From Verrucomicrobiota bacterium (GTDB lineage: Bacteria; Verrucomicrobiota; Verrucomicrobiia; Limisphaerales; JAHEOI01): a stretch of 6,778 bases of DNA. How positions within the stretch are numbered: the first letter of the stretch is position 1; each line of letters opens with the position of its first letter. Position numbers and translations under genes: made by a program. Under the pieces are notes generated by a model. That model did no database searches. It was not told the DNA's origin and worked only from the letters and a program-made list of their open reading frames with translations. Positions 1-6,205 of this stretch are shown here, in pieces. Location: assembly GCA_018610125.1 (NCBI GenBank), contig JAHEOI010000058.1:1-6778 (forward strand), read 5' to 3'.

Positions 1-384
1 CTCGGCGGTTTCTTTGCGGCTTACGTCGCGCGCCTGACCCGCGGCGGGATGCTCGAGATCCTCCATCAAGATTTTATCCGCACCGCCCGTGCCAAGGGGG
101 CCTCAGCGAGACGGATTGTCTTGCGTCATGCCTTGCGCGGCGGGATCCTCCCGCTTGTCTCCTTTCTCGGGCCCGCCGCCGCTCGCCTCATTACCGGATC
201 CTTTGTCGTCGAGACGATCTTTCAAATCCCGGGACTCGGCGAGTTTTTCGTCACGGCCGCCTTTAACCGGGATTATACGATGGTGATGGGGACAGTCATC
301 CTCTTCGCCACGATGATCATACTCTTCAACCTGATCGTGGATATCATCCAAGTTTGGCTGAATCCGAAGCTCCGCTTTGACTGA
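1..384 (+). CDS. oppB: Peptide ABC transporter permease OppB/DppB, C-terminal part (5' end outside window)
   Basis: The reading frame is open from base 1 and ends at TGA 382-384, giving the last 127 residues of an inner-membrane permease of about 300-340 residues. An ATG at 49 lies inside the gene and is not the start. Fragment residues 25-51 form the cytoplasmic EAA loop that docks on the ATPases (FIRTARAKGAS followed by the RHALR stretch). After it come the family's PGLG (77-80) and NRDY (89-92) motifs, a hydrophobic segment at about 93-116, and the terminal NPKLRFD. These are typical of the OppB/DppB/GsiC family, in which OppB and OppC together form the peptide channel. The gene is followed after 3 bases by oppC, which fits an opp/dpp operon. 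The sequence cannot tell dipeptide from oligopeptide specificity, because the binding protein that sets it is absent. Family assignment is very sure; the exact symbol (opp versus dpp) is not. Confidence 0.93.
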   Translation, partial: LGGFFAAYVARLTRGGMLEILHQDFIRTARAKGASARRIVLRHALRGGILPLVSFLGPAAARLITGSFVVETIFQIPGLGEFFVTAAFNRDYTMVMGTVILFATMIILFNLIVDIIQVWLNPKLRFD

Positions 385-387
385 ACC

Positions 388-1296
388 ATGGCCGAAGCAC
401 TGGAACGACAACCGCCAATCACCTCACCTGTGGACGACCATGTCGAGCCGGGCAGCTCGCTCTGGCGCGACGCATGGCTTCGCCTGCGAAAGAACCGCAT
501 GGCCATCGTCGGGCTTTATATCCTGATTTTCTTGACCACGGTTTCGGTGATCGGGCCGTGGCTTTCACCTTACACTTACCAAGGTCAGAACCTTGATCTC
601 GGTGCCTCCCCGCCATCCGCAGCGCACTGGCTCGGCACCGATACGCTCGGAAGAGACCTGCTGACACGGATCTTTTACGGAGGTCGCGTCTCGTTGGCGG
701 TCGGAATCTGCGCGACCTTGGTTTCATTGACCATCGGGGTCCTCTACGGGACGATCTCCGGCTATGTCGGGGGTAAGACCGATATGGTGATGATGCGAAT
801 CGTCGATATCCTCTGGTCGCTGCCGTTCATCATTTTCGTGATCCTCTTGATGGTCCTGTTCGGACGGAATTTCCTCCTTCTATTCGTGGCCATCGGCGCC
901 GTCGAGTGGCTCACGATGGCCCGGATCATTCGGGGGCAAGTCCTCTCCCTCAAAAATCAGGAATTCATTGAGGCGGCGATCGCGCTCGGCCTCCGTAAGC
1001 AGCGAATCATCGCTAAGCACGTTATCCCGAATGTCCTCGGCCCCATTATCGTCTATACCACGTTGACCATCCCGATGGTGATGCTCCTCGAGGCCTTTCT
1101 AAGCTTCCTCGGCCTGGGAGTGCAGCCGCCGATGAGTTCATGGGGATCCCTGATCAAGAACGGTGCCCAGAGCATGGAGGAGTATCCCTGGCTCCTTGTC
1201 TTTCCCGGACTTGTGCTGGCCGCAACCTTGTTTGCGCTTAACTTTCTCGGAGACGGGCTGCGCGATGCGCTCGACGTGCGCTCATCCAAAGATTGA
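388..1296 (+). CDS. oppC: Peptide ABC transporter permease OppC/DppC
   Basis: This is a 302-residue permease, about the usual length for OppC. A cytoplasmic N-terminus with WRDAWLRLRKNR (26-37) leads into a first membrane helix at about 39-59 (OppC_N type). The periplasmic segment ends in the family signature HWLGTDTLGRDLLTRIFYGG (80-99). Five more hydrophobic segments follow, at about 102-125, 138-159, 162-180, 216-236 and 267-290. The EAA loop that contacts the ATPases is at about 192-215 (EFIEAAIALG, then KHVIPN). The LGLGVQPP motif at 241-248 and SWG at 251-253 are also typical. With OppB it forms the transmembrane path for peptides. The ATG at 388 follows the oppB stop by 3 bases and has no visible Shine-Dalgarno sequence, so translation may be coupled to oppB. 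No defects are seen. DppC or another peptide-type paralogue is possible in place of OppC. Confidence 0.95.
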   Translation: MAEALERQPPITSPVDDHVEPGSSLWRDAWLRLRKNRMAIVGLYILIFLTTVSVIGPWLSPYTYQGQNLDLGASPPSAAHWLGTDTLGRDLLTRIFYGGRVSLAVGICATLVSLTIGVLYGTISGYVGGKTDMVMMRIVDILWSLPFIIFVILLMVLFGRNFLLLFVAIGAVEWLTMARIIRGQVLSLKNQEFIEAAIALGLRKQRIIAKHVIPNVLGPIIVYTTLTIPMVMLLEAFLSFLGLGVQPPMSSWGSLIKNGAQSMEEYPWLLVFPGLVLAATLFALNFLGDGLRDALDVRSSKD

Positions 1297-1326
1297 AGAT
1301 CGACTCTTCCTTGCTTGAAGAATGCT

Positions 1327-2310
1327 ATGCCGCTTTTAACAGTCGAAGACCTTAAGACATCGTTTCACACTCGCGAGGGAATCACCGCCGCTGTGAATGG
1401 GGTGTCATTTCGCATCGAGCACGGCGAGACCCTCGGCATCGTCGGAGAATCCGGATCCGGTAAATCGGTCGGGTGCTACTCCTTGGTCGATCTGATTCCT
1501 CGACCACCCGGCAAAATCGAAAGCGGCAAGGCCATTTTTGACAACACGACCGATCTCCTAAGCTGCTCTCACTCCACGCTGCAAGGGATCCGAGGCAAGC
1601 GGATCGCGATGATCTTCCAGGACCCGATGACCTCGCTCAATCCCTACATGCGGATCGGTGACCAGTTGATCGAACCGCTGCTGATCCATTTCGACATGAA
1701 GCGGAAGCAAGCCATCCGGAAGGGGATCGAGGCATTGGAAGAAGTCGGTATCCATGACGCGGAAAACCGGATGCGGAGCTTCCCCCATGAATTTTCCGGA
1801 GGGATGCGGCAACGAGTCATGATCGCAATGGCCCTCATCACCGAACCGGACTTGCTTATTGCCGACGAGCCGACCACCGCCCTCGATGTGACGGTCCAAG
1901 CGCAAATCTTGGAACTGATCCAACGGGAACAGGAGAACCTCGGCATGGCGGTCATCTTGATCTCACACGATCTCGCGGTCGTTTCCGGATTCTGTGACCG
2001 CGTCAATATCATGTACGCCGGTCGGATCTTTGAGACCGGACCGACGGAAGAGATCTTCTACAACCCGCAGCACCCGTACAATCGAGCCCTGCAAAAGTCC
2101 ATTCCGGGACTTCAAGCCAAAGGCGAAGAGCTCTACACCATCAAGGGGATGCCCCCGGACCTTTCGAAGCGGGTGACCGGCTGCCCCTTCTCATCCCGGT
2201 GTGAATACGCGGTCGATTACTGTTCTCAAGAACCGATCCGGCTTGCTGAAACATCGCCGGGACACAGCACCGCTTGCCTCCGCGTTCAAAAGGAAAATCT
2301 CACGGTTTAA
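1327..2310 (+). CDS. oppD: Peptide ABC transporter ATP-binding protein OppD/DppD
   Basis: This cytoplasmic ATPase of 327 residues powers peptide import with OppF. All nucleotide-binding motifs are intact: Walker A GESGSGKS (40-47), Q-loop Gln98 in FQDPMTSLNP, signature SGGMRQR (157-163), Walker B LLIADEP (176-182), D-loop TALD (184-187) and H-loop His214 in ISHDL. The C-terminal oligopeptide_HPY-type extension follows NPQHPY and carries four cysteines (286, 292, 299, 317). The MRQRVMIAMAL wording after the signature is typical of OppD/DppD rather than OppF. I chose ATG 1327 because GAAG at 1317-1320 is 6 bases upstream and family proteins usually start just before this strand. An in-frame TTG at 1315 would add four residues (MKNA) and is less likely. 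It lies 30 bases after oppC and 6 bases before oppF. Confidence 0.95.
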   Translation: MPLLTVEDLKTSFHTREGITAAVNGVSFRIEHGETLGIVGESGSGKSVGCYSLVDLIPRPPGKIESGKAIFDNTTDLLSCSHSTLQGIRGKRIAMIFQDPMTSLNPYMRIGDQLIEPLLIHFDMKRKQAIRKGIEALEEVGIHDAENRMRSFPHEFSGGMRQRVMIAMALITEPDLLIADEPTTALDVTVQAQILELIQREQENLGMAVILISHDLAVVSGFCDRVNIMYAGRIFETGPTEEIFYNPQHPYNRALQKSIPGLQAKGEELYTIKGMPPDLSKRVTGCPFSSRCEYAVDYCSQEPIRLAETSPGHSTACLRVQKENLTV

Positions 2311-2316
2311 GGGAGC

Positions 2317-3330
2317 ATGAGCGACTACTTTCTCGAAATTAAAGATTTGAAGACGCACTTCCCGGTGGAACGGGGCATCTTTTTCCGACATGAGGTGGGG
2401 CGCGTGAAGGCGGTGGATGGCGTCAATCTATCCCAGAGTCAAGGCGAGATCCTCGGCCTCGTTGGCGAATCCGGCTGCGGCAAATCCACGCTCGGAAGGA
2501 GCATTCTGCAATTGATTCGCCCCTCCTCCGGAGAGGTCATGCTCGACGGGAAATCGCTGACGCGGATGCAAGGAGAAGCCCTGCGGCTGGCCCGTGCCGA
2601 TTTTCAAATGATCTTTCAAGATCCGTTCGCCTCGCTAAACCCCAGAATGACGGTTCTCGACGCCTTGTCCGAGGCGATGCTCACCCATAACAAAGCGCTT
2701 TCCGAACAAGAGCTCAAGCCGACAGTCACCGGCTTGATGAAGCGCGTCGGACTCTCACCGCAATACCTCCGGAAGTATCCGCACGAATTTTCCGGGGGAC
2801 AACGCCAGCGGATCGCCATCGCGCGGGCACTCGCTGTCAATCCGAAGCTCCTCGTCGCGGATGAGCCTGTCTCGGCCTTGGATGTCTCCATCCAGGCTCA
2901 GATCATCAATCTCCTGGCCCAATTGGCCAAGGAGATGGACCTCACGCTGATTTTCATCTCTCACGATCTCTCTGTGGTGAAGCATATCTCCGATCGCATC
3001 GCCGTCATGTACCTCGGTCGCATTGTCGAGCTCGGGCCTGCGGAAGAGGTGTTCAGCAATCCATTGCACCCCTATACCAAAGCGCTCGTCAGCGCCGTTC
3101 CTACGGCCGATCCCCACTCCGAGCGGCAACGAAAGCGGATCATTTTGCCCGGGGACCCACCGTCCGCCATGAATCCACCCCCGGGTTGCCCATTCCATCC
3201 ACGCTGCCCCTACGCCATCAATGATTGCTCTCAAACCCTCCCTGCCTTCGACAGCCTGGATGGCAGCCATCATCAAGCAAGCTGCATTCGGCTTCGCGAG
3301 CTCGAGCCGGGAGTCCCTAATCAGGCATGA
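2317..3330 (+). CDS. oppF: Peptide ABC transporter ATP-binding protein OppF/DppF
   Basis: This is the second ATPase of the importer, 337 residues, paired with OppD. The motifs are complete: Walker A GESGCGKS (50-57), Q-loop Gln101 in IFQDPFASLNPR, signature SGGQRQR (159-165), Walker B LLVADEP (178-184), D-loop SALD (186-189), DVSIQAQ (189-195) and H-loop His216. The GQRQRIAIARAL wording and the KTHFPVERGIFFR N-terminus are typical of OppF/DppF. The C-terminal extension (NPLHPYTKAL, then GCPFHPRCPYA) has four cysteines at 291, 297, 304 and 323, close to the OppD spacing. The start at 2317 matches the family N-terminus, but the AAGGGAG at 2309-2315 ends one base before ATG, closer than usual. 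It ends with TGA 3328-3330. Nothing else of the transporter follows. Confidence 0.95.
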   Translation: MSDYFLEIKDLKTHFPVERGIFFRHEVGRVKAVDGVNLSQSQGEILGLVGESGCGKSTLGRSILQLIRPSSGEVMLDGKSLTRMQGEALRLARADFQMIFQDPFASLNPRMTVLDALSEAMLTHNKALSEQELKPTVTGLMKRVGLSPQYLRKYPHEFSGGQRQRIAIARALAVNPKLLVADEPVSALDVSIQAQIINLLAQLAKEMDLTLIFISHDLSVVKHISDRIAVMYLGRIVELGPAEEVFSNPLHPYTKALVSAVPTADPHSERQRKRIILPGDPPSAMNPPPGCPFHPRCPYAINDCSQTLPAFDSLDGSHHQASCIRLRELEPGVPNQA

Positions 3331-3350
3331 GCCCGCTGCTCAAATCGACG

Positions 3351-3380
3351 TTGCCAGGATAACATCAGTCTGAATACCCT
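3351..3380 (+). promoter_or_regulatory. Possible weak sigma70-type promoter for glgX
   Basis: The 62-base oppF-glgX spacer contains TTGCCA (3351-3356, 5 of 6 matches to the -35 consensus) and, 18 bases on, TACCCT (3375-3380, 3 of 6 matches to the -10 consensus). The implied transcript would begin close to the glgX start. The -10 is poor and such matches occur by chance, so read-through from opp is just as likely. No hairpin terminator is seen in the spacer. Confidence 0.18.
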
Positions 3381-3392
3381 CTGACGAAGAAT

Positions 3393-5531
3393 ATGAAATG
3401 GAAGGTCTTACCCGGCACCCCACACCCACTCGGTGCGAGATGGGATGGTCGTGGCGTCAATTTTGCGCTCTTTTCTGAAAATGCCACTCGGGTCGAGCTT
3501 TGTCTCTTTGACCAAGCCGGTGATCATGAGGAATCCGCGCGACTCGACTTGGTCGAGCAAACCGACATGGTGTGGCATGGATACGTGCCCGGATTAGCCC
3601 CGGGGCAGCTTTACGGCTATCGGGTACATGGGCCGTACGACCCTTCCACGGGTCTACGCTTCAACCCGAACAAGCTCCTGTTGGATCCTTACGCGCAAGC
3701 AATCGGACGCGATTTGAGCTGGGATGACAACGTTTACGGCTTCCCGGCAGGGAGCCCCGAGGAAGATCTCGCTTTTGACGAGCGGGACAACGGCGCAAAC
3801 GCCCCACTCGGAATGGTCATTGAGACCGACTTCGATTGGCAAGGTGACACCCGCCTGCAAATACCCTGGCGGGATACGGTCATTTATGAGGCCCATGTCA
3901 AAGGGATTACAAAACAGCATCCGGAGATTCCGGAAGGACACCGAGGCACCTACACAGGTCTGGCTTCGGCACCGGTCCTGCGGCACCTGAAAGAGCTCGG
4001 CGTGACCGCTGTCGAACTGATGCCGACACACCATTTCATCGATGAACACTTCCTGGCGCAACGCGGTTTGACCAACTATTGGGGATACAACACCCTCGCT
4101 TACTTCGCGCCTTCACTCCGCTACGCAATGTCCGATCATCCCCACCATGTCGTCCAAGAATTCAAATCGATGGTCCGAGCGCTCCACCGGGAAGGATTCG
4201 AAGTCATTCTGGATGTCGTTTACAATCACACCGCTGAAGGCGGGCGCTTGGGGCCAACGCTGAGTTTTCGAGGAATCGATAATGCGGCGTATTATCGACT
4301 CGATCCGGAGGATCCGCGTTATTATCAAGATTTCACCGGATGCGGCAACACGCTGAACATGATGCACCCGAGGGTCCTGCAATTGATTATGGACAGCCTG
4401 CGTTATTGGGTCACCGAGATGCATGTCGATGGATTCCGATTCGATCTGGCCGCGGCATTGGCGCGAGAGCTTCATGAAGTCGATCGCCTTGGCGCCTTTT
4501 TTGACATCATCCAGCAGGATCCGGTGCTCTCACAGGTCAAGTTGATCGCCGAGCCATGGGATCTCGGGGAGGGCGGCTACCAAGTCGGAAATTTTCCGCC
4601 GGGATGGACCGAATGGAACGGGAAGTATCGCGACGCAATTCGATGTTTCTGGCACAACGAAGACGAGCCGGTTTCCGAGCTGGCCACGAGGTTGTGCGGC
4701 AGCAGTGATCTCTACGAGCATAGCGGGCGGCGCCCTTATGCCAGCATTAACTTTGTGACAGCCCACGACGGGTTCACCCTTCACGACCTGGTGAGCTACA
4801 ACCGGAAGCACAACGAGGCCAACCAAGAGAACAACCAGGATGGCGACGACCACAATCTTTCTTGGAATCATGGCGTCGAAGGTCCCACTGACGACCCTGA
4901 GATCATGGCCATTCGCGAACGGCAAAAACGGAATTTCATGGCGTCGTTAATGCTTTCGCAAGGCGTACCGATGATTCTGGGAGGCGATGAGCTCAGTCGC
5001 ACCCAACAAGGCAACAACAACGCCTATTGCCAGGACAACGAGCTGAGCTGGCTCAACTGGGACCTGGACGAACGAAAACAAGGATTTCTGGCGTTCGTCA
5101 AAAAGCTGATTCATTTCCGCCTGGAGCATCCCAATCTCCGACGCCGCAACTTCCTTCAAGGGCGGTCGATCCGGGGATCCGAAGAGAAAGATATCCTTTG
5201 GCTGCGGCCAACAGGTGACGAAATGAGCGATGACGAATGGAATTCGGGCGATGTTCGTGCCCTTGGTGTGCGATTGGACGGACAAGCCTTGGACATCGTC
5301 GACAAGCAAGGGGAGCGCGTGACCGACGACACCCTCTTTATTCTCTTGAATGGTCACCCGGAGCCGGTAACGTTCCAGGTTCCGCGCCATCTCCCCGATC
5401 GGCGTTGGGAAATCGTTATCGACACCTGCTGCCCCGATTCGCAAGAGGACGAGACGACGGTTGCAAAAGGCGAGTCGATCGAGCTCCCAAGTCGCTGTTT
5501 GATGCTGCTACGACAGATTGAAGCGGAATAA
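3393..5531 (+). CDS. glgX: Glycogen debranching enzyme GlgX (GH13 isoamylase type)
   Basis: This cytoplasmic enzyme hydrolyses alpha-1,6 branch points of glycogen or its limit dextrins. It has 712 residues, longer than E. coli GlgX (about 657) but normal for GlgX/TreX of other bacteria. The N-terminal CBM48-like domain (about 8-100) begins with PGTPHPLGARWDG. The GH13 barrel follows with all four conserved regions: DVVYNHT (274-280), GFRFDLA (347-353) with nucleophile Asp351, AEPWD (386-390) with acid/base Glu387, and FVTAHDG (454-460) with transition-state Asp459. GGDELSRTQQGNNNAYCQDN (530-549) and LSWLNWDL (551-558) are characteristic of the GlgX/isoamylase group. A beta-sandwich C-terminal domain spans about 600-712. 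GAAGA lies only 2 bases before ATG 3393, so the ribosome site is weak, but the N-terminus matches the family. It follows oppF by 62 bases and has no treY, treZ, glgP or glgA neighbour here, so a role in glycogen breakdown rather than trehalose synthesis is inferred. Confidence 0.95.
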   Translation: MKWKVLPGTPHPLGARWDGRGVNFALFSENATRVELCLFDQAGDHEESARLDLVEQTDMVWHGYVPGLAPGQLYGYRVHGPYDPSTGLRFNPNKLLLDPYAQAIGRDLSWDDNVYGFPAGSPEEDLAFDERDNGANAPLGMVIETDFDWQGDTRLQIPWRDTVIYEAHVKGITKQHPEIPEGHRGTYTGLASAPVLRHLKELGVTAVELMPTHHFIDEHFLAQRGLTNYWGYNTLAYFAPSLRYAMSDHPHHVVQEFKSMVRALHREGFEVILDVVYNHTAEGGRLGPTLSFRGIDNAAYYRLDPEDPRYYQDFTGCGNTLNMMHPRVLQLIMDSLRYWVTEMHVDGFRFDLAAALARELHEVDRLGAFFDIIQQDPVLSQVKLIAEPWDLGEGGYQVGNFPPGWTEWNGKYRDAIRCFWHNEDEPVSELATRLCGSSDLYEHSGRRPYASINFVTAHDGFTLHDLVSYNRKHNEANQENNQDGDDHNLSWNHGVEGPTDDPEIMAIRERQKRNFMASLMLSQGVPMILGGDELSRTQQGNNNAYCQDNELSWLNWDLDERKQGFLAFVKKLIHFRLEHPNLRRRNFLQGRSIRGSEEKDILWLRPTGDEMSDDEWNSGDVRALGVRLDGQALDIVDKQGERVTDDTLFILLNGHPEPVTFQVPRHLPDRRWEIVIDTCCPDSQEDETTVAKGESIELPSRCLMLLRQIEAE

Positions 5532-5545
5532 GAGCTCCCCGCTCT
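5531..5545. terminator. Short inverted repeat between convergent glgX and rhomboid gene
   Basis: AGAGC-TCCCC-GCTCT forms a 5-bp stem with a 5-base loop exactly over the junction of the two convergent genes; it overlaps the glgX stop codon and the last base pairs of the rhomboid gene. No T-run follows on either strand. It could serve as a weak bidirectional terminator, but a stem this short is often chance. Confidence 0.2.
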
Positions 5546-6107
5546 ACTTCCCGTGCTGCCACTTGGCGAGCAAGAGCCCGACACAAGCCCCACTCAAGTG
5601 GGCCTCCCATGAGACCGGTCCATTTCGTGGGAAGACACCGTAAAGGATCGGTCCGTAAACCAAGAGAACCAGCAGTGCGACAAAGAAAGAACGCCAGCTC
5701 CTGAGCCAAAATCCGGCCGTGATCAAATAGATCACCAAACCGTATATAATCGCACTGGCACCGACATGCACCGACCCCGCCCGTCCGATCAGCCATGTCC
5801 CAACACCGCTAAGCAGCCAGACCAGGGTCAAGGTTTCGATCGGGCGATACCGTCGATCCCAAAAGAGCAGGGTAAGCAGCACTACGAGGGATGAGGCATT
5901 GGCGCCAAGATGCCTGAAGCTCGCATGGAGAAACGGACTGAACACGATCCCCAGCAGGCCCCCTTTGGTCCGGGGAACAATCCCAAACTGGGTCAGAGGG
6001 AGCTGCTTCAGTGTCAGATCACAGAGCAGGACGCCATACAACACCAGCACAAGCATGATGCTTGTTTGGAAAGCATCGCCAAAGGTAGCCTGCTTCGCCT
6101 GACCCAT
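5544..6107 (-). CDS. Rhomboid family intramembrane serine protease
   Basis: This is a 187-residue integral membrane protein that should cleave transmembrane helices of substrate proteins within the membrane. Six hydrophobic segments are seen at about 17-34, 62-84, 92-108, 115-132, 138-155 and 168-183, the minimal bacterial rhomboid fold. The catalytic dyad is present: Ser118 in HVGASAIIYG and His170 in EAHLSGACVG. The helix-2 oxyanion residues are also present as His66 and Asn70 (HLGAN at 66-70). The position after Ser118 is Ala rather than the more common Gly (GASA versus GASG). The start at 6107 has no clear Shine-Dalgarno sequence. A shorter start at Met18 would cut into the first helix and is less likely. 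The gene converges on glgX (12-base gap) and diverges from bioB (98 bases). Substrate and role are unknown. Confidence 0.9.
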   Translation of the reverse strand: MGQAKQATFGDAFQTSIMLVLVLYGVLLCDLTLKQLPLTQFGIVPRTKGGLLGIVFSPFLHASFRHLGANASSLVVLLTLLFWDRRYRPIETLTLVWLLSGVGTWLIGRAGSVHVGASAIIYGLVIYLITAGFWLRSWRSFFVALLVLLVYGPILYGVFPRNGPVSWEAHLSGACVGLLLAKWQHGK

Positions 6108-6118
6108 CGTTAGGTATT

Positions 6119-6147
6119 TTCGTACACCCGCAGCCTGGTTAAGTCAA
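6119..6147 (-). promoter_or_regulatory. Possible sigma70-type promoter for the rhomboid gene
   Basis: Read on the minus strand, TTGACT (6147-6142, 5 of 6 matches to -35) is followed after exactly 17 bases by TACGAA (6124-6119, 3 of 6 matches to -10). Transcription would start only a few bases before the rhomboid ATG at 6107, giving a near-leaderless message, which would fit the missing ribosome site. The -10 is weak, so this is tentative. I find no convincing counterpart for bioB on the other strand of this 98-base region. Confidence 0.28.
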
Positions 6148-6205
6148 TGGCCGCCTCCATCGATTCTTGCTTGCGCCATCGGCTTAATTCGCTACCGTGT
6201 CAAGG

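Noticed and set aside
1315..1326. TTG start for oppD four codons upstream
   Set aside because: ATG 1327 has a better-placed GAAG and fits the usual family N-terminus.
2755..3276. 173-codon open frame on the minus strand inside oppF
   Set aside because: It is fully antisense to a gene with every ABC ATPase motif, its protein resembles nothing I know, and it has low-complexity charged composition typical of shadow frames.
3327..3362. 11-codon open frame starting in an ATGA overlap with the oppF stop
   Set aside because: It is too short, encodes no recognisable peptide and has no supporting ribosome site; ATGA overlaps arise easily by chance.
4947..5444. 165-codon open frame on the minus strand inside glgX
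   Set aside because: It is antisense to the intact glgX frame and shows no recognisable domain or start signal.
6138..6147. GGTTAAGTCAA as half of a BirA biotin operator before bioB
   Set aside because: It differs from the known right half-site by an insertion, and the expected left half-site 15 bases upstream is absent.
6198..6203. Perfect TTGACA on the minus strand as a rhomboid promoter -35
   Set aside because: At 17 bases spacing the -10 would be GATGGC, a poor match; the pair nearer the gene (6119-6147) is better.
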